Position numbers and translations under genes: made by a program. Shown one piece after another: positions 1 to 4,842 of a stretch of 6,392 nt of DNA (positions within the stretch are counted from its first letter, which is position 1; every line of letters starts with the position of its first letter). The notes under the pieces are model-generated. The model worked only from the letters and a program-made list of their open reading frames with translations, was not told where the DNA came from and made no database searches. The stretch is from an uncultured Lachnospiraceae bacterium. Lineage in GTDB: Bacteria; Bacillota_A; Clostridia; Lachnospirales; Lachnospiraceae. Where the stretch lies: contig CAMOGO010000071.1 of the NCBI GenBank assembly GCA_946614075.1, positions 1 to 6,392 of the forward strand. Direction: 5' to 3'.

Positions 1-678
1 ATACTGGAAATCCGCGGAAATATTCTGGATCTGGAAGGAATAAATGTAGATACGGAGCCACGCTGTGTCGCCTGCAAACCATTCGTAGGCCGACTCGTAC
101 TTCTGCGTCATTGCCTCTACTTCTTTCTTCCACGCCTCTGACATATAGGAGGCATCGACGATTCTCTTAATCTCATCATCGGTCAGCGTCAGCTTGAATT
201 TCTTGTTGAAATTCTTCACGATCTTTGTCCTCTTCGTCGCGGGACGAGGAAGGATCGTGCTCTTGACTCCGCGCTTCTCCACCTGATCATAGGTAGCTCT
301 GCCAAAGGGGCCAAAACGATGCCCGCTGGTCTGGGAGGTCTGGCTGGTCTTCCGGCTCTCTGCGCCGGATGCGGAGTTCTGACTGCTCTTCTGCTCATCG
401 GAGCCGGTCCCCTGACGGAACATCCGCTCGAAGTCCGATTCCCATTTTGACCTTGTCGTATCGTAGTCATACTCTCTCTTCGCGCTGCGGATGCGGGAAA
501 TGGCGTACCACAGAATACCGGCGACAACGATCGGCGAAAAAGGCAGCAGGGATAATAAGGACATGACATAGAGAAGAACGGTGCCGCCGAAAACCCACTT
601 GACCAGGTCGCTGCGTCGATTGTCTCTTTTATTTCGGAAAAGAAGGTAAAGCGCAAGGATAAAAATGATAAAACTCAT
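1..678 (-). CDS. Membrane-anchored hypothetical protein (3' end outside window)
   Basis: I do not recognise this gene. An uninterrupted minus-strand frame runs from an ATG at 678 to the window edge, giving 226 residues with no stop, so the C-terminus is missing. The start is supported by a GGGGAGG ribosome binding site at 690-696 and a good promoter just upstream. The N-terminus is hydrophobic, with segments at about residues 2-14, 28-45 and 48-62. A charged stretch follows (about 63-90), then a low-complexity Ser/Gln/Thr-rich linker (about 92-119, including a repeated TSQ). A soluble basic/acidic domain begins near residue 125. It contains a Lys-rich patch (149-163), then LTLTDDEIKRIV and an aromatic-rich helix region (about 178-215). 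This suggests a small membrane anchor with a cytosolic domain on a flexible linker. The function is unknown. The frame is very likely real because it stays open for 678 bases and has sensible composition. Confidence 0.8.
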   Translation of the reverse strand, partial: MSFIIFILALYLLFRNKRDNRRSDLVKWVFGGTVLLYVMSLLSLLPFSPIVVAGILWYAISRIRSAKREYDYDTTRSKWESDFERMFRQGTGSDEQKSSQNSASGAESRKTSQTSQTSGHRFGPFGRATYDQVEKRGVKSTILPRPATKRTKIVKNFNKKFKLTLTDDEIKRIVDASYMSEAWKKEVEAMTQKYESAYEWFAGDTAWLRIYIYSFQIQNISADFQY

Positions 679-700
679 GATCTTCAAAGCCTCCCCACTC

Positions 701-729
701 ATGATAACCGTTTCTGCTGTTTTTGACAA
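701..729 (-). promoter_or_regulatory. Sigma-A-like promoter for the minus-strand hypothetical gene
   Basis: Read on the minus strand, TTGTCA (724-729) and TATCAT (701-706) are separated by exactly 17 bases, close to the housekeeping consensus. Transcription would start around 694, almost at the ribosome binding site, so the leader would be extremely short. It lies downstream of the minus-strand terminator-like hairpin at 774-856, so the gene need not depend on read-through. Confidence 0.65.
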
Positions 730-773
730 GTAGAGGGTAGAACGCGAAATCACCTTTGGGCGGCCGTGTGCAT

Positions 774-856
774 AAAAAATCCCCTCCGGACACAGAAACT
801 CCCGTCGGCGAATTTGGGAGAACCGGCGGGAATTTCTGTGTATCGCTAATGAGGGG
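774..856 (-). terminator. Long stem-loop with T-run (terminator or attenuator), minus strand
   Basis: Three nested paired blocks are visible: CCCCTC 781-786 with GAGGGG 851-856, ACACAGAAA 790-798 with its complement 833-841, and CCCGTCGG 801-808 with CCGGCGGG 823-830 (one G-U). Read on the minus strand, the hairpin is followed by A then six T (774-779), the layout of an intrinsic terminator. There is no T-run on the plus side. It could end transcripts coming from the regulator gene 1044-2444, whose stop is about 190 bases upstream, or act as an attenuator of a transcript starting near 865-900. An alternative short pairing, CTCCC 799-803 with GGGAG 816-820, excludes the inner stem. I do not recognise a riboswitch class. 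Confidence 0.7.
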
Positions 857-918
857 AGGGTATTACCTTTATTATAGGAAGAAACTCATCTCGTTTTCTT
901 CGCCAATAATATAACAAG

Positions 919-971
919 AAAGTGTACCGATTTCCATGTACAATTTATCACTTTTTTATCCAGTACACTTT
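919..971. repeat. Inverted repeat AAAGTGTAC / GTACACTTT, candidate operator
   Basis: AAAGTGTAC at 919-927 is matched by its perfect reverse complement at 963-971, with a 35-base spacer. A related minus-strand copy, CAGTGTAT, lies at 992-999. The same core also occurs in the regulatory spacer on the other side of the regulator gene (AAGTGTAC at 2540-2547, AAGTGTAT at 2672-2679). The proximal arm lies just upstream of a minus-strand extended -10 (908-916). The repeated core suggests a transcription factor site, but there is no direct proof. Confidence 0.45.
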
Positions 972-1043
972 AAGCTTTTAAATAATCTTGCATACACTGA
1001 TATGTTATATTTCCTGTTCTTTAAAGCCTTAAATCAACCCATC

Positions 1044-2444
1044 TCATTTCATCCAGGCTTCCTGGAGCAGATCGGCTACCGGCACGAGCTCCTCGAGGGA
1101 GAGGCTGGCAAAGCCTAATATGACCTGGTTATCCGTGTACTGGTCCTTCCGGATCCAGTACGGTGAGACCGGGAACACCTCCACGCTCTTTTCCGCTGCC
1201 CGCCTTATCATCTCCTCTTCCGTCATTCCATTCAGCGACTCCACCAGGAAATGAAGTCCGGCTCCTGTACCCTTCAGGACAAAGTCCGGGGACAGCCGCT
1301 CGGAAAGAAGATGCGTCAGACGGTCGTGCTTTCTCGCATAAACCGTAACGATCTTTTTGATGTGGTTTTCCCAGAAGCCCTCTACCATAAAGTAATAATA
1401 GGCTCTCTGGAAGAAATTCGAGACATTCCCGTGGAAATCCTTGAACATCTCTTCGTAGGCGGCAAGCAGGCATTTCGGCAGTACCATGTAGCTCAGGCCG
1501 AGGCCCGGAGCAAAGATACGGGAGGTACTGTCGCAGTAGATCACGCAGTCATTGTCATCGAGGCCCTGCATAGACGGAAGGGAAATATTCCGGTACCGCA
1601 GCACCGTGCCGCTGTCGTCCTCAATGACAAAGCCCTTGTGCCGTCTCGCCCAGTACAGGATCTCGAGGCGGTTCTGGATCGGTACAAAGGTTCCGGTCGG
1701 CAGCTGATGTCCCGGCGTCACGCAGACCACCCTGGCGTCGGACTCCTTCAGCTCCTCCAGATCGATCCCGTGCTCCCCGACAGATATCGGAGAAACCCGG
1801 AAATCATTGTACTCGAAGATCGCTCTGACGCGAGGATTCCCGGGGTCCTCTACCGCAATCGAGGTGATGTGGGCATGATACTTGAGGATCTTGGCGGCAA
1901 CCTCCAGAAGCTGCTGCGTCGTCGAGCCGATCAGAATCTGCTCGGGTGAGCAGATTACGCCTCGGGTGATGTTCAGGTAATAAGCGATGCTCCCCTGCAG
2001 TGCAGCCAGACCGCTGTTTCTTTCGTAGGAGGCATAACGTGTGGGCTCGATGTCCAGAAGACTTCGGTCAACCATCTTCCGGAAGCGCTTCATCGGGATA
2101 TCGTTCCGATCAACTCTGCCGTACTCCAGATGGTATCGGTATTGCTTTTCCTTCTCCGGAACTCTGTCCTCAATGTGCAGATTCGTCGTTGCCCCTGAGG
2201 TCAGCGGCTCAAAGCGGCATACATAATGTCCGCTGCCCCGCCGGTTGACGACATAGCCCTCGGAGCACAGCATCTCATACGCCTCTACCACCGTCGTCGC
2301 ACTGACGCCGAGCTCTTTGGCCAACGCACGAATAGACGGAAGCTTTTCTCCCTCTCTTCGGATCCGGAGAATGATTTCCATCTTGATCGCTGCATATATT
2401 TGCTGGTAAAGGGGACTGTTCAGATTCTTATCGACATAGATCAT
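1044..2444 (-). CDS. MocR/GabR-type transcriptional regulator with degenerate PLP site
   Basis: This 466-residue protein has the MocR (GntR-subfamily) layout at typical family length. An N-terminal winged helix-turn-helix (about residues 10-78; key pieces LPSIRALAKELGVS, TTVVEAYEML and GYVVNRRGSGHYV) is joined by a linker to a type I aminotransferase-fold domain (about 115-466). Family motifs in the second domain include STTQQLLEVA (174-183), VEDPGNPRVR (198-207), VTPGHQLPTG (242-251) and IEDD (274-277). Such proteins normally sense PLP or its adducts and control PLP- or amine-related genes. Here the expected Ser-Lys PLP motif reads TSRIFAPGLGLSY. Arg309 replaces the Schiff-base lysine, Gly316 replaces the phosphate-binding Arg, and Ser278 replaces the Tyr after EDD. 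The protein may therefore not bind PLP in the usual way. The ATG at 2444 is the first Met and begins the family N-terminus (IYVDKNLNSPLYQQIY). The ribosome site is weak (GAGTGG). It is divergent from the flavoprotein at 2704. Confidence 0.93.
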   Translation of the reverse strand: MIYVDKNLNSPLYQQIYAAIKMEIILRIRREGEKLPSIRALAKELGVSATTVVEAYEMLCSEGYVVNRRGSGHYVCRFEPLTSGATTNLHIEDRVPEKEKQYRYHLEYGRVDRNDIPMKRFRKMVDRSLLDIEPTRYASYERNSGLAALQGSIAYYLNITRGVICSPEQILIGSTTQQLLEVAAKILKYHAHITSIAVEDPGNPRVRAIFEYNDFRVSPISVGEHGIDLEELKESDARVVCVTPGHQLPTGTFVPIQNRLEILYWARRHKGFVIEDDSGTVLRYRNISLPSMQGLDDNDCVIYCDSTSRIFAPGLGLSYMVLPKCLLAAYEEMFKDFHGNVSNFFQRAYYYFMVEGFWENHIKKIVTVYARKHDRLTHLLSERLSPDFVLKGTGAGLHFLVESLNGMTEEEMIRRAAEKSVEVFPVSPYWIRKDQYTDNQVILGFASLSLEELVPVADLLQEAWMK

Positions 2445-2510
2445 AATACCACTCTTTCAAAATGAAAACTCTTTCTGATATTGGGTTTACTTGGGTTCCA
2501 CAGTGGTATT
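2445..2510 (-). promoter_or_regulatory. Inverted repeat AATACCACT / AGTGGTATT at the regulator's start
   Basis: AATACCACT (2445-2453) lies directly before the regulator start codon and is the perfect complement of AGTGGTATT (2502-2510). In DNA these contain two ATACCA half-sites in opposite orientation; from memory ATACCA resembles the direct-repeat box bound by Bacillus subtilis GabR, a relative. In the minus-strand mRNA the arms could pair as a 9-bp stem closing a 48-base loop and cover the weak ribosome site. A smaller direct repeat, ACTCTTTC (2451-2458 and 2468-2475), and TTGGGTT (2481-2487 and 2491-2497) lie between the arms. Autoregulation is an inference. Confidence 0.45.
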
Positions 2511-2539
2511 GTTGCCTCTTGTTTTACTGCAAAGTATTG

Positions 2540-2549
2540 AAGTGTACAC
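2540..2549. promoter_or_regulatory. AAGTGTACAC motif with 8-bp palindrome, candidate operator
   Basis: GTGTACAC (2542-2549) is a perfect palindrome, and AAGTGTAC (2540-2547) repeats the core found twice at 919-971. It lies downstream of the predicted regulator start site, where a bound protein could block transcription. Assignment to the MocR protein is inferred from position and repetition only. Confidence 0.35.
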
Positions 2550-2593
2550 GTATAAAACGGAGTAACTGTACCTTTTATATGAAATTCGATTTC

Positions 2594-2623
2594 ATTATAA
2601 TATGAAAAACTCGGGGAATTCAA
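2594..2623 (-). promoter_or_regulatory. Candidate promoter of the MocR-type regulator
   Basis: On the minus strand TTGAAT (2618-2623) and a perfect TATAAT (2594-2599) are separated by 18 bases. Transcription would start near 2587, leaving a leader of about 140 bases that includes the AAGTGTAC site (2540-2547) and the ATACCA inverted repeat. The -10 is almost palindromic (ATTATAAT at 2594-2601), so a plus-strand -10 is also present at 2596-2601, but without a recognisable -35. Confidence 0.55.
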
Positions 2624-2662
2624 GGTTTATGGCCTGTTTCATCGTAGTTGTACAAAAATAGA

Positions 2663-2691
2663 ACACCTGAAAAGTGTATTGTTTACACCTG
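2663..2691 (+). promoter_or_regulatory. ACACCTG direct repeats flanking AAGTGTAT, upstream of flavoprotein gene
   Basis: ACACCTG occurs at 2663-2669 and 2685-2691, 22 bases apart start to start, about two helical turns. Between and overlapping them lie AAGTGTAT (2672-2679) and an inverted repeat GTGTA (2674-2678) / TACAC (2684-2688). No good -10/-35 pair is seen for the gene at 2704, which fits an activator-dependent promoter. MocR proteins are known to use direct repeats and often activate the divergent gene, so this is a plausible operator, not a proven one. Confidence 0.4.
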
Positions 2692-2703
2692 TGAGGGAAT
2701 CTT

Positions 2704-3159
2704 ATGGATTATTATTTAGATGAAGCAACAGCGATCAAGCTCATCACCAACGGAACGACAGGCGTCCTATGTCTGAGGGAAAATGAAGAGGGTTACCCGG
2801 TTTCTGTGCCGCTTTCCTATGTCTATTACAAAGAGGCTATCTACATTTTGTCGGAGCCGGAAGGCGAGAAAATGGACCAGATCCGGAAGCATCCGGAGGC
2901 CAGCTTTGTCATTATTCTGAAGGATCATATCGTCCCTCAGTTTTTCACGGTCCAGTATGAGAGCGTGATCATCCGGGGAACGGCTGAGATCATCGAGGAT
3001 CCTAATCTGCTGTCGGAGATTGCTCAGGCCTTTATCCAGCGTTTTTACTCCCAGTTCATGCACCGCAGCATGACATACATGGAAAGCGTACTGACCAACC
3101 ACGTCCTGATCCGCCTGAATATCCAGACTCTTACCGGAAAGGTTCATGACGCCACCTGA
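2704..3159 (+). CDS. Pyridoxamine 5'-phosphate oxidase-fold, FMN-binding protein (Nim-like)
   Basis: A 151-residue protein of the usual length for the small split-barrel flavin-binding family that includes Nim-type proteins. Visible signatures are a helix before GTTGVLCL (17-24), then YPVSVPLSYVYYKEAIYILS (31-50), EGEKMDQIRKHPEASF (53-68), the YESVIIRGTAEII strand pair (85-97) and a C-terminal TGKVHD (144-149). Members are cytosolic dimers that bind FMN or related cofactors. Specific reactions are mostly unknown, and true PNPO activity should not be assumed. The ATG at 2704 follows GAGGG (2693-2697) at 6 bases. It lies divergent to the MocR-type regulator, a common arrangement in Clostridia, so it is probably its target. 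The motif normally contributing to flavin phosphate binding is present only loosely (LSEPEGEK), so the cofactor is uncertain. Confidence 0.88.
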   Translation: MDYYLDEATAIKLITNGTTGVLCLRENEEGYPVSVPLSYVYYKEAIYILSEPEGEKMDQIRKHPEASFVIILKDHIVPQFFTVQYESVIIRGTAEIIEDPNLLSEIAQAFIQRFYSQFMHRSMTYMESVLTNHVLIRLNIQTLTGKVHDAT

Positions 3160-3177
3160 AAAGCCACAGGGCTTCAT

Positions 3178-3206
3178 TTGCACAATCGTATAAGGTATGC
3201 TATAGT
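3178..3206 (+). promoter_or_regulatory. Extended -10 promoter for the DUF1648-like membrane protein gene
   Basis: TTGCAC (3178-3183) and TATAGT (3201-3206) are 17 bases apart, and TGC directly precedes the -10, giving an extended -10 element. Transcription would start at about 3212-3214, at the first bases of the hairpin at 3212-3231. Confidence 0.65.
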
Positions 3207-3211
3207 AAGAA

Positions 3212-3236
3212 GGATTGGGGCAGCCCAATCCTTTTT
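3212..3236 (+). terminator. Intrinsic terminator: 8-bp perfect stem, GCAG loop, T5
   Basis: GGATTGGG (3212-3219) pairs perfectly with CCCAATCC (3224-3231) around a 4-base loop and is followed by five T (3232-3236). It is positioned to end transcripts of the flavoprotein gene, whose stop is about 50 bases upstream. It also falls just downstream of the next gene's promoter, so that gene's mRNA may begin with this hairpin, which could act as a 5' stabilising structure. Confidence 0.75.
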
Positions 3237-3251
3237 AGCAGGAGGCTTTCC

Positions 3252-4013
3252 ATGAATAAAACCACCAACTCTTCCGGTAAAACCGTTTACCGGGCCTCAG
3301 CGCCGATGCGGCGCCAGGATCAGCCGAAATACAAGAGTCCGAAGCCTACGAAAAAGAAGCGGAACGCTTCCAAGGAAGAGGTAAAGACCATGCGGATTCG
3401 TCTGGTCCTCATGATGATTGTCTGCATCACTCCCTGTGTGTTTTCCCTGGTCCATTACAATGAGCTGCCTGAGATCTGCGGCTTCCACTGGGACGGTCAG
3501 GGCAATGCTACCTTCACGACAACACGCTATTTTGCGGCATTTGGCTTTAACATCCTGGCTGCGGTAGCCACGATGGGTGTCCACTACTTCTCTCTCCACG
3601 GAAACGAGGATGAGGCGAATGCCTTCGAGGCTCTCCAGTGGCTGATGCCGATCGCCGCGAATGTCTACCTTCCGTCCATCATCTGCATTAACATCCAGAG
3701 CAACGACTATGTCCGCTATCTGGTGCCGGATCTCGCCGGGCTCGTGCTGGTCGCCGTCGGTATCTACTTCCCGATTTACGCGAAGGAGCATTTTCACGGA
3801 TTGCCCATGCCCTGGGGCATGCTTTCTCCCAGTACCTTGTCCGCCGGAAGCATCCCGAAGATCCGTCAGGCATCCGGCATTTTCTGGATCGGCTCCGGTA
3901 TGCTGGTCATGATTATCACCGGGCTGTTTTACCGTTACTGGTATTTCCTGCTTCTGCTGGCCCTCGTCCTTTACCTGATACCCTACCTGGCAGCCCGGCT
4001 GAAAAAGCAGTAA
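3252..4013 (+). CDS. Six-helix membrane protein with DUF1648/SdpI-like signature
   Basis: 253 residues. A basic, disordered-looking cytosolic N-tail (1-46, rich in Lys/Arg/Pro) precedes about six membrane helices near 49-68, 93-113, 129-148, 155-176, 208-226 and 228-247. The segment NELPEICGFHWDGQGNA (70-86) after the first helix resembles the LPxxIPxHxxxxGxxD-type signature of DUF1648, the domain found in SdpI-related proteins. SdpI itself is an immunity and signalling protein against a killing peptide in Bacillus, but most relatives have no known role, so I do not assign that function. The ATG at 3252 has a strong AGGAGG site (3240-3245) at 6 bases. The gene has its own promoter and appears monocistronic. 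No clear hairpin terminator follows in 4014-4057. Confidence 0.75.
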   Translation: MNKTTNSSGKTVYRASAPMRRQDQPKYKSPKPTKKKRNASKEEVKTMRIRLVLMMIVCITPCVFSLVHYNELPEICGFHWDGQGNATFTTTRYFAAFGFNILAAVATMGVHYFSLHGNEDEANAFEALQWLMPIAANVYLPSIICINIQSNDYVRYLVPDLAGLVLVAVGIYFPIYAKEHFHGLPMPWGMLSPSTLSAGSIPKIRQASGIFWIGSGMLVMIITGLFYRYWYFLLLLALVLYLIPYLAARLKKQ

Positions 4014-4057
4014 ATCCTCTTTTGCACGGATAGTCCTTCCTTTTCCTTCGATTACAG

Positions 4058-4086
4058 TTGCAAACGCTCCCGGTTTTTGGTAGAGT
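4058..4086 (+). promoter_or_regulatory. Candidate promoter of the DUF1292-lrgAB operon
   Basis: TTGCAA (4058-4063) and TAGAGT (4081-4086) are 17 bases apart with TGG before the -10, an extended -10 arrangement like that of the gene at 3252. It would give a leader of about 80 bases. A small inverted repeat GGCA-TTTA-TGCC (4099-4110) lies within this leader. No other promoter is evident before lrgA or lrgB. Confidence 0.5.
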
Positions 4087-4170
4087 ACAGTCAATAAGGG
4101 CATTTATGCCATGTCCTGCGGAAACCTTTGCGTTTTTATATTCTTGAGTTACAGAAAGGAGCCTTTACCC

Positions 4171-4458
4171 ATGGCAAACGAAGAAGAATATTTTGAGATT
4201 GATACGATTATGATCCCGTTAGAGGATGGCACGGAAATGGAATGTGCCATTATGGACGAATTTGAGATGGATGGCGTCTGCTATGTCGTCTTAAGCCCTA
4301 TCGAGGAGGGCGACATGATCTCCGACGAGCAGTACCTCTATCGCTACGCCGAGGATGGCGAGGACATGATCCTTTCCTACATCGAGGACGACGCCGAGCT
4401 TGAGCGTGCCTCCGAGTACTATGCATCGCTCTATGATGAGTCTGAGGATGAGGAATAA
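4171..4458 (+). CDS. Small acidic DUF1292-family protein (YrzB-like)
   Basis: A 95-residue, strongly acidic protein. It shows the DUF1292 pattern: an I-x-L-DGTE strand (IPLEDGTEMECAIMDEFEMDG, about 15-35), VVLSPIEEGD (39-48), YLYRYAEDGEDMILSYIEDDAE (about 55-76) and an acidic C-terminus ending DESEDEE. DUF1292 proteins are small cytosolic proteins of Firmicutes, often beside genes such as ruvX or Fur-family regulators in other genomes. Their role is unknown. I choose the ATG at 4171 because GAAAGGAG (4154-4161) stands 9 bases before it. The upstream in-frame ATG at 4111 would add a 20-residue segment not expected in the family and lacks a good ribosome site. Only 9 bases separate its stop from lrgA, suggesting co-transcription, an unusual partnership. 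Confidence 0.85.
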   Translation: MANEEEYFEIDTIMIPLEDGTEMECAIMDEFEMDGVCYVVLSPIEEGDMISDEQYLYRYAEDGEDMILSYIEDDAELERASEYYASLYDESEDEE

Positions 4459-4467
4459 TAATCTGAC

Positions 4468-4842
4468 ATGAAGTATCTCTATCAATTTACGGTAATCCTG
4501 GGGATTTCCCTTGTTGGAGAGTTTTTACATGCTCTTCTGCCGTTTCCCTTTCCCGCCAGTATCTATGGTCTGATCCTGATGCTGCTTCTGCTGCGCTTCG
4601 GCGTGGTGAAGCTCGACCAGGTCAAGGATGCCGGCGGTTTTCTTCTTGCCATCATGGCATGCATGTTTATCCCACCGGCGGTCGGCCTGATCGCTGTGGC
4701 AGATGAGGCCCTCGCGATGCTGCTTCCCCTTGCTGTATGCGGCACCGTCATCACGGCCCTGGTCATAGGCGTGACCGGCAAGGTCTCCGATCTCATCATC
4801 GACCGGACCCATAAAAAAGATCGGAGTGTGAAGGGCAAATGA
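4468..4842 (+). CDS. lrgA: LrgA/CidA-family holin-like membrane protein
   Basis: 124 residues, typical for LrgA/CidA. Four hydrophobic helices lie near 5-22, 30-46, 56-77 and 82-104, followed by a Lys-rich cytosolic tail (114-124). The family pattern PFPASIYGLILMLLLL (27-42) matches the usual P-x-P-x-S-x-x-G segment, and MFIPPAVGL (66-74) matches the conserved F-x-P-x-x-VG block. LrgA works with LrgB in the cytoplasmic membrane. In Staphylococcus it counteracts CidA in murein hydrolase release and lysis, and related LrgAB/CidAB/PftAB systems move pyruvate. Which role applies here cannot be told. The start has no strong ribosome site (GAGGA at 4451-4455, 12 bases away), so translation may be coupled to the DUF1292 gene. 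No LytSR-type regulator lies in the window. Confidence 0.9.
   Translation: MKYLYQFTVILGISLVGEFLHALLPFPFPASIYGLILMLLLLRFGVVKLDQVKDAGGFLLAIMACMFIPPAVGLIAVADEALAMLLPLAVCGTVITALVIGVTGKVSDLIIDRTHKKDRSVKGK

Larger units (their letters stand above)
679..1043. other. Gene-free, AT-rich spacer between two minus-strand genes
   Basis: No convincing coding frame is seen here. The spacer holds the promoter at 701-729, the hairpin at 774-856 and the inverted repeat at 919-971. It also has weaker minus-strand promoter-like elements: TATAAT (871-876) and TGTTATATT, an extended -10 (908-916). Neither of these two has a good -35 at the right distance. The stretch from 877 to 1043 is strongly AT-rich compared with the flanking genes. 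Confidence 0.6.

Noticed and set aside
216..656. Minus-strand 146-residue frame rich in Arg/Pro/Ser
   Set aside because: It overlaps the open frame 1-678 on the same strand in another phase, has no ribosome site and has shadow-like composition.
936..1118. Plus-strand 60-residue frame in the AT-rich spacer
   Set aside because: It overlaps the 3' end of the regulator on the opposite strand, and no ribosome site or promoter precedes it. The Phe/Leu-rich composition follows from AT-rich DNA.
1251..1949. Plus-strand 232-residue frame opposite the regulator gene
   Set aside because: It is antisense to a clear MocR-type coding region. It lacks a ribosome site and shows no recognisable domain.
3159..3180. 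Short stem AAGCC / GGCTT just after the flavoprotein stop as terminator
   Set aside because: It has only five pairs and is followed by CATTTG, not a T-run. The hairpin at 3212-3236 is a far better terminator.
3252..4013. Assigning the membrane protein as an SdpI immunity protein
   Set aside because: Only the DUF1648-like signature and helix pattern are seen. No SdpC-type toxin, SdpR regulator or related gene lies nearby.
3297..4103. Minus-strand 268-residue frame opposite the membrane protein gene
   Set aside because: It is a hydrophilic mirror of a gene with helices, strong ribosome site and promoter; rich in Gln/Asp/His/Arg as expected for an antisense frame.
4111..4170. Upstream ATG start for the DUF1292 gene
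   Set aside because: It would add 20 residues unlike the family and lacks a ribosome site, while the ATG at 4171 has a strong one at 9 bases.
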